64,000 nt of DNA from Liopterus haemorrhoidalis (lineage: Eukaryota > Arthropoda > Insecta > Coleoptera > Dytiscidae). Location: positions 145,850,419 to 145,914,418 of the forward strand of contig OZ020611.1 in NCBI GenBank assembly GCA_963971575.1. Direction: 5' to 3'. Both the position numbers and the translations under genes were made by a program. Of the stretch, positions 1 through 9,321 are shown in pieces. Each line of letters begins with the position of its first letter. The first letter of the stretch is position 1. The notes under the pieces are model-generated. The model saw only the letters and a list, made by a program, of their open reading frames with translations. It did not search any database and was not told where the DNA came from.

Positions 1-105
1 ACTTACAGAATCTTCTCTGAAAGCTGTTTTCAAAAGTTCAAGTGCTTCTATCACCGTCTTGCCATGTTTGAAACAAATAGACAAGCTGCTCTTTAAAAAG
101 TCCAT
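1..105 (-). pseudogene. mariner transposase, N-terminal end, runs off the window
   Basis: On the minus strand an ATG at 105 opens a frame reading MDFLKSSLSICFKHGKTVIE and onward to the window edge. The run CFKHGKT followed by EALELLKTAF is the first helix-turn-helix of mariner transposases, which binds the terminal inverted repeat. Only about 35 residues are in the window, so the catalytic DDD core cannot be judged. No matching inverted repeat was found upstream between 105 and 400. Intact or broken status is therefore unknown. Confidence 0.75.
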
Positions 106-1067
106 GTTAAAAATCGACGGGGTAAAGAAAATTGAATTACAAAAAAACGCTATAAAATTCAAATCAAATAACTTAGTGAAACACACCCAAAGACAGTCAA
201 CTCACAAATTACAGCAGCAAAATATCAAGTTATTTTCCTCCGTACTTACTAAGTATTGCGCAATACGCACAATATTTTTAGCAAACTTCGTATGAATAAA
301 AATGGAATAGAAAAATACCTGTAACTAATTCTTGATACCAAAATGAAGTATTTTGTAATGAAGTATCTTATTTTAAGTTGCATTAAGAAAATTTAAGAGG
401 AATAATTTGGTGTAAAAAGACCGTAGGTAGACGAGGACTTAGGTAAAGGAATATTGGATGTTAGTAACTTCAAATGATTTTAACTCATTTACAAAATGTT
501 TTATGCATTACAATTGAAATTAGTTGTTTTTCAATTTAAATGCAAATCCTTCATATACAATCTATAAATTTATTGTCTAAGTTAACGTATGCTACATTTC
601 CCTAATGCATTTTCTTCCAATAGTTTTCTGTCATGTTATCATAATTTATCATTTGTTATAGCGTTTTCAATCACCCATATATTCAAACATTTTTAAACAT
701 AAAAGAAATATAATGTTTCCTTATAAAATCTAAACATAATTGGTTGGAGACTTGCAACAAAAGAAGAATGTCATTTTATCAGATTAGTAGCTAGTCTAAC
801 CTAACCATGGTTCTAATATGTATTCCAGTATTTCCTTGGGTCATTCTATTTTGGTGTCAACCCAATGGAGTCAGGGCTGACATTCTTTGGTACGATGGTA
901 AAACTTATTACGAAAAAATAAACACAATAAAGAAATACGAGGTGCGAACGATTTTTTTTTACTGTTGAGTAAAAACAAAGTATTGTCCGAAAATAGTCGA
1001 CACACAAAATCCATTGGGGCCATTATCACTCCTTTGGAGTTAGGGAACAGCGACGATTCCACTTTTT
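106..1067. other. no recognised feature
   Basis: AT-rich DNA with only short shadow frames. It should contain the 5' end of the mariner at the left edge, but I see no clear terminal repeat. Confidence 0.4.
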
Positions 1068-2105
1068 AAGGTTTTGTAGGTATGACCAAAAAACCCTTAT
1101 ACCATCATTTTGTCGTCTGTCTGTCTGTCTATCTGTTCGGTAAAAATTATCGCTAAACGGCTAAACCTAGAGTGTTGAAATTTAGCATGCTTATAAAACT
1201 CTTTGACCCGCACAGAGGAAAAATACTAAAATATCTAAAAAACATATCCCCCTAAAAATATAAACAAATATGTGTTCATCGGATTTTTTTTTTAAATTCT
1301 GAGTAGGGTATCAAATGAAAGCCCTTAGTACGTGGATTAACGATCAAAATTTTATTTTTGCAAAATAAATTATTTCGAAGCGATGTTGGCCAAAATTGTG
1401 CAAAAAAAAAATAATTGTCCCACACCCTGTAGCTCAGATGGTTTAAATTAAAAATCTGAAAAAATTCTAAGTAATGTACATTGGTGTGAACCAGAATAGT
1501 ACAACAGGAATTTTTTATCAGATTATGTTTTCGGAAAATAACGCATTTTTTGTGTTTTTTTTTGGCTGAAGTAAAATATTTATACGTTATGTAACACAAT
1601 TAACCAGTACGCTTCCATAGTGTAATGATTAGCTCTCTCAAGTTGCAAGCTAGGGTTCGTTTTCAGTCTGGAGACAATTTTATATTTTCTGTTTTTTTTT
1701 TGCATTTTTAATTTGTTTAAATTATTTTTTCAAAATTCTAGTTACATTTTGGCAAATGTTGCATTAAATTTTAAAAAGCGTAAATTTAATAACCAGTGGA
1801 AATTATAATTTAATTCTCTGTTTCAATGTACACGAAATCAGAGGGCGGAGCTTATGACTTAAAACTACCAATGGAAGCTATAGGCGCAATTTTCAAAATC
1901 TTAATGAACCTTGCTATATAACAATAAAAAAAAAAAATACTGCATATATTTAGAAACCCAGATAATGGTATTAGGCATTCAAATTAAAATTAACAAAAAA
2001 ATATGTTAACATAAAATTTGTTTTGGCATCCCAAATAATCATCATTCACTTACTAAATACCTGCAAAACCCTGCAATGTGTGAAAATTCACACTTCACAT
2101 TTTTT
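1068..2105 (+). mobile_element. (GTCT)n interspersed element, copy I
   Basis: Starts with GGTTTTGTAGGTATGACC, then a short GTCT run (1112-1135), a conserved block containing AAACGGCTAAACCTAGAG and GGCATGCTTAT, then TTTCGGAAAATAACGCA, a tRNA-like module (1609-1674), an AT-rich tail with TTTAATAACCAGTGG, and an end marked by ACCTGCAAAACCCTGCAA followed by the palindrome GTGTGAAAATTCACAC. The same order recurs at 2595-3570/8167-8397, 8398-9050 and 53661-54620. The fixed internal GTCY run is what the insect mini-me/DINE (Helentron-associated) elements show; that family assignment is inference. No coding capacity. Confidence 0.7.
1609..1674 (+). other. tRNA-like module in copy I
   Basis: A-box-like TAGTGTAATGATTAGC (1618-1633) and B-box-like GGGTTCGTTTTC (1653-1664) lie about 35 nt apart as in a tRNA gene, but the acceptor stem does not pair, so this is not a functional tRNA. 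It could act as an internal Pol III promoter. Confidence 0.55.
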
Positions 2106-2169
2106 TTCAAGTTATGTGATTAAGTCAAAGAAATAAGTTGTGTACGATTTTTATCATTTTAAAGATGGC

Positions 2170-2478
2170 CTAACTACACAACAATGTTCGCAAAAATGAA
2201 AGTAATTTTTTTGGTGATGAAGCACCATCCTTGACTACTGTAGAACAAACGGGTCGAGGGATACCAGCGTGGGTGGACTTCTCTTAAGAACATCGTGAAG
2301 GTCATCTAGTTAGTATTGTCAATCCGAAAACTATCGACGCTCTTCGAAATTTGTTTGAGGTGGATAACTGTCGCCCTTCCAGGGATATTGGGACATCCTT
2401 CGGTTTATTTATGATTCGAATCAGTACAAACTTACATGAACATCTGGCTGTTAGTAAGCTTCTTCAGCCCCTCTGATT
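2170..2478 (+). pseudogene. mariner transposase, N-terminal fragment
   Basis: An open stretch reads EHREGHLVSIVNPKTIDALR and ends LHEHLAVSKLLQPL at a stop; just before it, another frame gives FFGDEAPSLTTV. This follows the second helix-turn-helix part of mariner transposases (FGDEAPSLTTV, EHREG, V.PETIDA, LHEHLAVKK). At least one frameshift and one stop break it and the whole catalytic domain is missing. It lies between the tails of two inverted (GTCT)n elements, so it is probably an old insertion that was later flanked or trapped. It is the same subfamily as the copy at 60781-61494. Confidence 0.7.
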
Positions 2479-2482
2479 TTGT

Positions 2483-3570
2483 GTATTCAATTTCAACAAT
2501 TTCCACTGGTTATTAAATTTACACTTTTAAAAATTAAATGCAACGTTTGTCCAAATATAACTTGAATTTTGAAAGAATAATTTAAAAAAATAAAAATTGA
2601 TGTGAAGTGTGAATTTTCACACATTGCAGGGTTTCGCAGGTATATAATAAGTGAAGGCGGCATGCTGAGTGTGTAGGACAAATTTTGCTTTGCAGTAACC
2701 ACGGCAAAATAAACGATCTATTTAAAATAATTTATCGTCTGTTAATCTCAGAGCTTTAAAAACAAATTTTATGTTAAAATATTTTTTTGTTAATTTTAAT
2801 TCGAATACCTAATATCATTATTTAGGTTTCTAAATAAGTGCAGTATTTTTTTTATATAACAAGGTTCATTATAATTTTGAAAATTGGGCCTATGGCTTTC
2901 ATTGGTTGTCTTAAATCATACGCTCCGCCCCTCTGGCTTCGTATAAATGACACAGAATGAAAATATAATTCCAATTGGTTATTAAATTTACGCTCTTGAA
3001 AATTAAATTCAAAATGTGCTAAAATATAACTAGAATTTTAACAAATTAATTTAAACATAATAAATATGAAAAAAAAAAACAAAAAATAAAATTGACTCCA
3101 CAAGGCAGGAACGAACCTGTGTAGTGAGTAACGATCCTGTGTAGTTGTCGAGCAACTGAGCCACTAGACCACCAAACGCTTATCAACTTAGTGTGTTATA
3201 AGAGTATAACATGTATGCATCATCAAACAAAAAACACAAAAAATGCGTTATTTTCCGAAAACATAATCTGATAAAAAATTCCTGTTGTACTATTCCGGTT
3301 CACACCAATACACATTACTTAGAATTTTTTCACATTTTTAGTGTAAACCATCTGGGCTACAGGGTGTGGGACAAAAATTTTTTTGCACAATTTTGGCAAA
3401 AATCGCCTCAAAATAATTTATTTTGCAAAAATTAAATTTTGATCGTTAATCCACGTACTAAGGGCTTTCATTTGATACCCTACTCAGAATTTTAAAAAAA
3501 TATTTTTTTTTTCGATGAGCACATATTTGTTTATATTTTTAGGGGGATATGTTTTTTAGATGTTTTAGTA
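2483..3570 (-). mobile_element. (GTCT)n interspersed element, copy II, 3' part
   Basis: Reverse complement of the copy I layout. The tail palindrome sits at 2599-2625, the TTTAATAACCAATTGG block near 2970-2990, a tRNA-like module at 3094-3182, and the block with TACTCAGAATTTTAAAAA at 3480-3500. At 2495-2590 there is an extra piece of tail from another copy. The element is cut at 3570 by the LINE and resumes at 8167. Together with copy I it forms an inverted pair of about 1 kb arms around the mariner fragment. Confidence 0.7.
3094..3182 (-). other. tRNA-like module in copy II
   Basis: On the minus strand GGTGGTCTAGTGGCTCAG (A box) and CAGGTTCGTTCCTGCC (B box) are about 45 nt apart. The region between boxes contains an internal duplication of a CTACACAGG motif. 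Same slot as in copies I, III and IV, but different sequence. Confidence 0.55.
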
Positions 3571-3638
3571 GTAGTAAAATAATTTATTTGTTGCCTTTCG
3601 GCTTAAAATCTACATAAATTGTAACATATATTATTGTG
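3571..3638 (-). other. LINE 3' UTR
   Basis: Minus-strand sequence between the ORF2 stop and the target duplication. It contains GCCGAAAGGC, which can form a small hairpin, then AATAAA and a TACTAC end instead of poly(A). The copy at 40.8 kb ends in a similar GTGAAGCCGAGGAGAAATAA. Confidence 0.6.
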
Positions 3639-6600
3639 TTAATTATTATTTTTTCTGGCCTTCAGCACTGCTCTCATCCAATCCTCTCCTTTTCCGTGGT
3701 CTCCCAGAAGTTGTAAAGGACCCCTGCTTTCTAACTGCAGTCCTTCACAGCATCGCAGATGATTAAGAGTCTCTATCTCTGTACCGCAGGTTCTGCAAAG
3801 CTGCTCCTCCTCCTTCGTCCAGAAGCAGTTTGCCCTCTCTTCATTTCCGCATCTAAATCTCGCAATAATCTTTTGCTGTTTGTTGGGCTCTGCCAGATAC
3901 CTTGGAACTTCTGTACATGCAATGTATTGGTAGAGCTGATTGTATCGGGACTTGGTTATTCTACTCCATTGCTCTTGTTTCTGCACATCTTTATCTCGTT
4001 CCGTCACCATTAGCACTGTTTCTAGCCCAGATCTTTTTCTTCCTTCGATATCTTCCTTTGATGTGCCATTTCTTGCTAGGAATTCATTTTTCTTCGTTGT
4101 CCATTTTGTTATATTAGTTTCTTTTTCCTTCCAGCACTCTTTTAAAATATTGTTTTCGGTGGTCGCAATATTCTCTTCGAACTTCATTGCTCTTTTGCCC
4201 GTCATTATTCTTAGCTTTTCTCTCTTTGTTTCTTCCAAAATAATGTAACTTGGGGTATGTCTGTCCAAGCCCAAAGTCCATTTCAGGTATTGTTCCTGCA
4301 ATCTTTCTATTTTTTCCTGTTCTTGCCATCCCCATATTTCCTGTCCATATAAGAGGCTTTTAACCAGACTGTCAAACATAAAAATTCTTCTTTTGAAATT
4401 GTTCTGGAACATTCTTTCTCCCATACTCCAAACTCTTCCCATTACCATTCTTGCCTTTTTTGTTATCTCCTTTATGTGTGTCTGGTCTTCATTGCTCTTC
4501 TGAAAAGTATACCCTAGGTACTTGAATTCTTTTACTTGTTCTATATCCTGCCCTTTCCATCTCCATTTGTTCTCGGTCTGTCGTCCTCCTCCCTTTTTAA
4601 AAACTAAAACTTTGGATTTTTCCGTACTGAGGATCATCTTCTTTTTGTCCAGGTATCTCTCCAATCTGCTCATCATTTCCTTCAATTCTCCCGGTGTTTT
4701 GGCTAGTAAGACAATATCGTCTGCGTAAGCTAGCGTCCATATTTTTATATTGCCTATCACTACTCCTCCGGCTTGCCATTTCTCTAGTATTTCTTCAAGG
4801 TCCGATATATATAGGGAAAATAATATTGGGCTTAATGGACAGCCCTGCCTTAATCCCCTTTCTGTCCAAAACTTTCCACTTTCTTCTTCGCCTACTCTTA
4901 CCACGCTATATGTTTCTTCATAAATTTCTGCTATTTTTTTTATGAGAAGTGCGCTGATGCCTTTCTTTCGCATTATGCTCCATAGGTGTTGCCTGTCTAC
5001 TAAATCGAACGCCGATTTTAGGTCAGTGAAGAAAGCATAGATTTTTCCTTTTCCTTTTGATATCTCTTTATCTATCAGGTGTTTTAATATATATATATTA
5101 TCCATTGTGCTTCTTCCCTTTCTGAATCCTGCTTGGTTATCGGGGATGATATGTTTTGTTTCCACTTCTTGTGTTAATCTATTCTCTATTACCATTGCAT
5201 ATAACTTATATAAGGTGTCCATAAGAGTTATGCCTCGGTAGTTTTGGGTGCTGTCGTGATCCCCTTTTTTGTATATAGGACATATAACGCCTTTTCTCCA
5301 TCCATTTGGAAATCCTTGTCCTTTCCACACTGCATTTAAAATTTCTTCAATTTTACATTTCATATTTTCCGTGCTGTAAATCCAAGCTTCATTTTGAATG
5401 TTATCTTCTCCAGGTGCTTTCTTTTTCTTCATTCGTGTTAGTTGTTTATCTATTTCCTCTTTTGTTATTATATTTTCTGTAAAAGATGGGCGTTTTGGTG
5501 TGCTTATTGTCATTTTATCGGTACCCTGTAGTGTTCTTATAAAATGTTTTTCCCATTCTTCGATTTTTATCTTTGTACTGATCTTATTTCCTGTATGCTT
5601 GTCTCTGTTTATAAATTTCCATATTTCTGATTCGTTTTTTATTGCTTCTATGGTTTTGATTATATTGTCTTCGTGTTGTTTCTTCCTTGCCTTGCACATA
5701 GCTTTGTATTCTCTTTTTTTGGTGTGATAATTGTCCTTGGTTGTGTGGCCTTTTTTCCATTTTCTGAGTGTTTTTCGTACTTCTGTTTTCCGCTTCTTAC
5801 ATTCTTTGTTCCACCATGGGTTCTTCCTAGTAATGTAACCCACGTATTTTAGCTTTTTCCTTACTGCCTCTTTTATAGCTGCTTTTAGTTCTTCTAACAT
5901 TTCTTCTGTTTTTGTTTCTTTAAAAGTTTGGTTGGATAAAGTTTGTTTGTATGTTTTTACTGCTTCTTCAGACCAGTCGTTGGTTTCTACCCATTTTTTT
6001 TTTACTGTTTCTACTAATATGTTCTCTTTCAACTTTACTATTATTGGTTGGTGTTCCGTATCCATCCTTTCCCCTACTTCAAATGCCTCTAACTTGTATC
6101 TTGCTTCCTCATTTGTTAATACATAGTCTATTACGGTATTTCCTTGCGGTCCTAGGTATGTATATTCTCCTTCATGGTTTCCATGTATGTTTCCGTTTAA
6201 GATGTTCCAGCCTCGTTCTTCTATTAATTCCACTAAAATTTTCCCATCTTTGTTTATAAATTTGTCTTTAGTTGCTCTTTTGTTGTTATCTGCTTCTCCA
6301 TTTAACTGGATTGCTCCTAATTCTCCAATCCTTGCATTAAAATCCCCGCCTATTATCAGATTGTATTCCTCTTTTTCATCTAAGTATTCGTTAATTTTTT
6401 CTTTTATTTCCTTCATCCCTATGTTGTTGTATACTGTAAGTATTCTCCATTTTTCATTTCTAATTCTGATTTCCCGTTCTTGTATACCTTGTATATTACT
6501 TGTAATGTCTGTTTCATTGATTTCGTTTCGTATCCCCGTTATTATTCCGCCCTTTGCTCTACCTTTCTTCTTTTCTCTGGTTGCATATTGTATTTTCCAT

Positions 6601-6884
6601 TGGTAACCTTGTGGTAGGGTTTTTTCGAATTTATTCCATTTATTTGCTTCCAGCCATGTTTCCATTAGTCCTATTATATCAAATGTAGTTATGTATTCCC
6701 AAAACTCTTCATCCTTGTTGCCTACCCCTCCTATGTTCCAAAAGCCTATTTTTATATTTTTTGTTTTTGTTGATAACCTATTATTTTCCAGTTCATTGTC
6801 CATTTCTTTGCCGTGTTGTCCTTGGTTTCCGCTGAGCATATCGATTAGTTTTTTGGCTTTATATTTTCTTTCTCGTCGTCCCAT
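3639..6884 (-). CDS. LINE ORF2: AP-like endonuclease / reverse transcriptase
   Basis: 1081 residues from an ATG at 6884. Residues 44-285 are an exonuclease-endonuclease-phosphatase domain: FWNIGG (N50), METW (E75), GGDFNARIG (D181), IDYVL (D253) and TEHQP (H278) keep the catalytic set that nicks target DNA. Residues 489-760 are reverse transcriptase: APGEDNIQNE, NYRGITLM, QAGFRKGRST, FTDLKSAFD (D621), GLRQGCPLSPILF and LAYADDIVLLA (D722, D723). A C-terminal zinc knuckle has C1030, C1033, H1042 and C1045. No RNase H domain is visible. No internal stop or missing catalytic residue, so it could be active. The start lies 40 nt inside ORF1 in the -1 frame, implying reinitiation or frameshifting. 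The closest named matches I know are the insect proteins labelled craniofacial development protein 2-like, which are LINE ORFs. Confidence 0.93.
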   Translation of the reverse strand: MGRRERKYKAKKLIDMLSGNQGQHGKEMDNELENNRLSTKTKNIKIGFWNIGGVGNKDEEFWEYITTFDIIGLMETWLEANKWNKFEKTLPQGYQWKIQYATREKKKGRAKGGIITGIRNEINETDITSNIQGIQEREIRIRNEKWRILTVYNNIGMKEIKEKINEYLDEKEEYNLIIGGDFNARIGELGAIQLNGEADNNKRATKDKFINKDGKILVELIEERGWNILNGNIHGNHEGEYTYLGPQGNTVIDYVLTNEEARYKLEAFEVGERMDTEHQPIIVKLKENILVETVKKKWVETNDWSEEAVKTYKQTLSNQTFKETKTEEMLEELKAAIKEAVRKKLKYVGYITRKNPWWNKECKKRKTEVRKTLRKWKKGHTTKDNYHTKKREYKAMCKARKKQHEDNIIKTIEAIKNESEIWKFINRDKHTGNKISTKIKIEEWEKHFIRTLQGTDKMTISTPKRPSFTENIITKEEIDKQLTRMKKKKAPGEDNIQNEAWIYSTENMKCKIEEILNAVWKGQGFPNGWRKGVICPIYKKGDHDSTQNYRGITLMDTLYKLYAMVIENRLTQEVETKHIIPDNQAGFRKGRSTMDNIYILKHLIDKEISKGKGKIYAFFTDLKSAFDLVDRQHLWSIMRKKGISALLIKKIAEIYEETYSVVRVGEEESGKFWTERGLRQGCPLSPILFSLYISDLEEILEKWQAGGVVIGNIKIWTLAYADDIVLLAKTPGELKEMMSRLERYLDKKKMILSTEKSKVLVFKKGGGRQTENKWRWKGQDIEQVKEFKYLGYTFQKSNEDQTHIKEITKKARMVMGRVWSMGERMFQNNFKRRIFMFDSLVKSLLYGQEIWGWQEQEKIERLQEQYLKWTLGLDRHTPSYIILEETKREKLRIMTGKRAMKFEENIATTENNILKECWKEKETNITKWTTKKNEFLARNGTSKEDIEGRKRSGLETVLMVTERDKDVQKQEQWSRITKSRYNQLYQYIACTEVPRYLAEPNKQQKIIARFRCGNEERANCFWTKEEEQLCRTCGTEIETLNHLRCCEGLQLESRGPLQLLGDHGKGEDWMRAVLKARKNNN

Positions 6885-7681
6885 TCAAAGTTTTTACCAT
6901 TTATAGCTATCTTCTTGTAACCTATTTTTACTCTGTTCCCTTTTTCTATCTCTGTTTTTCTTATGTCCCTTAATTTCTTTTGTATGTCTCTTTCCTTTAG
7001 GGTTAAGTCGTGTTCTATGTAGATTATATCTCCGGCCAACTTATTTTTGTTTTTCATCACTTCTTGTTTATCTTCCCATGTTTTAAGTTTAGCCATTACT
7101 ATTGGCTTGCCTTCTCCCCTTTTTCCCATTTCATATGCCTCTTCTACCTTCAGTTGTACTCCTAGTTTATTGGCTATAAAATGTTCGACTTCTTGTTTTG
7201 TATTACCATTTTCTATGTTAACCCCTTTAATTATTATATTGTTTTTTCTCTCAAACTTTTCTTTTTTCTCCCATCTTTCTTCCATGTTTTGTATTTTCAT
7301 TCTTATAGTTTTGTTTTCTTCCTCCAATTTTAGTATTTTATTTTTATTTTCCGCTTGCATCCTTTCCAAATCTTCTCTTATAGCTTGGTTATCTGCCTTG
7401 ATTTCTTTTATATCTTTTTTTATTTCTATAATACCTCCCAATTGCTCCAAGATTTTATTTAGTTTGAAATCCATATCCTCCATTTTTTTCTCCATCTCGC
7501 CGTCTTGCTTTTCAGCTGTGCTTATTTTTTCTGTGCCCTGGTTTTTCTTTGTGGTTCGTACTGTTTTCTTATTCACGTTGAATATATTTGCGTCTTCGTT
7601 TACTCCTTCTTGATTATTTTCCCGTTTCCTTTTTAGGAATTCTGCGATTGAGCCTGTAGAATAAGTTCTACTCCGGTCCAT
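6845..7681 (-). CDS. LINE ORF1: coiled-coil RNA-binding protein
   Basis: The frame is open from 7780, but the first ATG is at 7681, giving 278 residues; the 26 residues before it would need a non-ATG start. In the longer numbering a highly charged coiled coil spans about 86-170 (heptads such as LNKILEQLGGIIEIKKDIKE), followed by an RRM-like section beginning RKNNIIIKGV with PIVMAKLKTWEDKQEV, then a basic C-terminal part. This is the order of L1 ORF1p (Transposase_22), which trimerises and packages LINE RNA. No CCHC knuckles, unlike Jockey or I gag-like ORF1. It overlaps ORF2 by 40 nt. Confidence 0.85.
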   Translation of the reverse strand: MDRSRTYSTGSIAEFLKRKRENNQEGVNEDANIFNVNKKTVRTTKKNQGTEKISTAEKQDGEMEKKMEDMDFKLNKILEQLGGIIEIKKDIKEIKADNQAIREDLERMQAENKNKILKLEEENKTIRMKIQNMEERWEKKEKFERKNNIIIKGVNIENGNTKQEVEHFIANKLGVQLKVEEAYEMGKRGEGKPIVMAKLKTWEDKQEVMKNKNKLAGDIIYIEHDLTLKERDIQKKLRDIRKTEIEKGNRVKIGYKKIAINGKNFEWDDEKENIKPKN

Positions 7682-8118
7682 TAATTTATTTAGGCTCCTT
7701 GAAGTCCGCAACCTCCTATACTCTTCTGTATTACCAGTGGCCTTCCAGCAGTCAAGCAAAATATTCCAAGTGTCGCCCGCTTAGCGCGCTGCACTGCAAC
7801 CCTACTACTTTCAAGTTGCAGACTAAGGTGGCGCTGGCCTAGAACCTTCTACTCGCTGCTAGATGTCACTTCTTCAATTTATTAGTACTCGATATTATCG
7901 ATTGAGACTTTGACAGTTCAGATCTTTTTAATATAAGTTTAAATAAGTGATATTCGTGCGGTTTAAGGGTTTTTAGATTTAAAAGTTACCTTTTTTTGCG
8001 GTAGGACGCTTCTCCAATCGGGCAACGTAGCCTTTATTTATTTTTTTTGCACCAATTAACACTACTTTTTGAATAAATAGGGAGCTCTCTAAAACACGTC
8101 TAAAACACATTAACACAA

Positions 8119-8120
<2 letters not shown>
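7682..8120 (-). promoter_or_regulatory. LINE 5' UTR / probable internal promoter
   Basis: Between the A46 tract and the first ORF1 ATG. It begins GATTGTGTTAATGTG with a repeated TGTTTTAGA. A full-length LINE needs an internal promoter here, but I see no diagnostic motif; the function is inferred from position. Confidence 0.5.

Positions 8121-8166
<46 letters not shown>
8121..8166. repeat. 46-nt T tract (A tract at the LINE 5' end)
   Basis: Uninterrupted T46 on the plus strand directly before the right-hand target duplication. On the LINE strand this is an A tract at the 5' edge. See the finding. Confidence 0.9.
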
Positions 8167-8173
<7 letters not shown>

Positions 8174-8264
8174 AGTATTTTTCCTATGTGCGGGTCAAAA
8201 AGTTGTACAAGCATGCCAATTTTCAACTCTCTAGGTTTAGCCGTTTGGCTACAATTTTTACCGA

Positions 8265-8361
<97 letters not shown>

Positions 8362-8397
8362 GAGACAGACAGACAGACAGACGACAAAATACCTACA
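8167..8397 (-). mobile_element. (GTCT)n interspersed element, copy II, 5' part
   Basis: Continuation of copy II beyond the LINE: GTTTAGTATTTTTCCTATG, GCATGCCAATTTTCAACTC, AGCCGTTTGGCT, then the expanded CAGA array and TACCTACAAAACCCTAAAAA. It joins copy III directly, head to tail. Confidence 0.75.
8267..8382. repeat. (CAGA)n microsatellite
   Basis: About 29 units of CAGA with single CAAA and GAGA interruptions. It sits exactly where the short GTCT run lies in the other copies (4-13 units elsewhere), so it is an expansion of the element's built-in seed. Confidence 0.95.
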
Positions 8398-9050
8398 AAA
8401 CCCTAAAAATGCAATAAAACAGAAAAAATAAAATTGCCTTACCGGAGCGAACTTAAGTTGCAAATTAGAACGCGAGCATGCTAGCGATTACAATATCAAA
8501 GCATGCTTGTTCACTGTCTTAGATAAGTTATTAAATATTTTACGTAGTCATGCTAAAAACACAAAAAATGCGTTATTTTCCGAAAACATAATCTGATAAA
8601 AATTCCTGTTGTACTAATTCCGGTTCAAACAAATGTACATTACTTAGAATTTTTTCAGATTTTTAGTTTAAACCATCTGGGCTACACCCTCTGGGACATT
8701 TTTTTTTTGCACAATTTTGGCAAAAATTGTGTCTAAATAATTTATTTTGCAAAAATAAAATTTTGAACGTTAATCCACGTACTAAGGGCTTTCATTTGAT
8801 ACCCTACTCAGAATTTAAAAAAAATATATATTTTTTTTTTCGATGAGCAGATATTTGTTTATAATTTTAGGGGGATATGTTTTTTAGATGTTTTAGTATT
8901 TTTCCTATGTGCGGGTCAAAGAGTTGTATAAGCATGCCAAATTTCAACTCAACTAGGTTTAGCCGTTTGGCTAAAATTTTTACCGGACAGACAGACAGAC
9001 GACAAAATGACGGTATAAGGGTTTTTTGGTCATACCTACAAAACCCTAAA
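8398..9050 (-). mobile_element. (GTCT)n interspersed element, copy III
   Basis: Reverse complement of the family order: 9050-9005 terminus, a 4-unit CAGA run at 8986-9003, conserved block 8700-8980, TTTTCCGAAAACATAATC at 8575-8593, tRNA-like module 8437-8505. After the module the tail is lost and GCATTTTTA joins the start of copy II. Confidence 0.75.
8437..8505 (-). other. tRNA-like module in copy III
   Basis: Minus-strand GATATTGTAATCGCTAGC (A box) and AAGTTCGCTCCGG (B box). It is flanked by the same AATTTTATTTTTTCTG as in the other copies. Confidence 0.55.
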
Positions 9051-9263
9051 AACATGAAAAATTAGAGAAACACTTGTCGACTTCAACATTTATCAAGCAA
9101 CAGTTAATCTGCACAACTTAAGTAACAACCATCGTTTAATTCCAGTGTTTCATAGCCCCCTTTTTTACTGAGACGAAATAAATTTTAAAATTAAAATTTA
9201 AAATTTTACGAAATAAATTTAAGAAATCAAATCTAAATAAATTTTATTATTCCCTATTCAATG
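9051..9263. other. no recognised feature
   Basis: Short AT-rich spacer with an AAATTTAAAATT-rich run; nothing recognised. Confidence 0.4.
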
Positions 9264-9321
9264 CATAAAGATGAGCTGTGTTAGCTGCAAATAGCCATCA
9301 TTGCTGTGCACCAAAAATTTA
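9264..9321 (+). mobile_element. LINE 3'-end fragment (hairpin family)
   Basis: GATGAGCTGTGTTAGCTG then CAAATAGCCATCATTGCTG and TGCACCAAAAATTTAACTA. Same 3' end as at 11214-11271 and 49312-49379; only the last 60 bases are left. Confidence 0.6.

Larger units (their letters stand above)
3571..8166 (-). mobile_element. APE-type LINE, two-ORF, nearly full length
   Basis: A 4.6-kb non-LTR retrotransposon inserted in (GTCT)n copy II. The 11-bp sequence ATGTTTTAGTA is present at both edges (3560-3570 and 8167-8177), a clean target-site duplication, and the host element reads through it. Order on the minus strand: A46 tract, 5' UTR of about 0.4 kb, ORF1 (coiled coil plus L1-like RNA-binding fold), ORF2 (endonuclease, reverse transcriptase, CCHC), and a 68-nt 3' UTR that has AAGCCGAAAGGC, an AATAAA and a short TACTAC tail. 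Both ORFs are open, so insertion is probably recent. A related decayed copy lies at 39600-40795. Confidence 0.9.

Noticed and set aside
1609..1674. Functional tRNA gene
   Set aside because: A and B boxes are present but the acceptor and anticodon stems do not pair.
3759..7613. Plus-strand open frames opposite the LINE ORFs
   Set aside because: Antisense shadows of the purine-rich LINE coding strand.
8110..8463. Open frames through the CAGA array (repeats of CLSV or RQTD)
   Set aside because: Products of the 4-bp period; no gene would be expected there.
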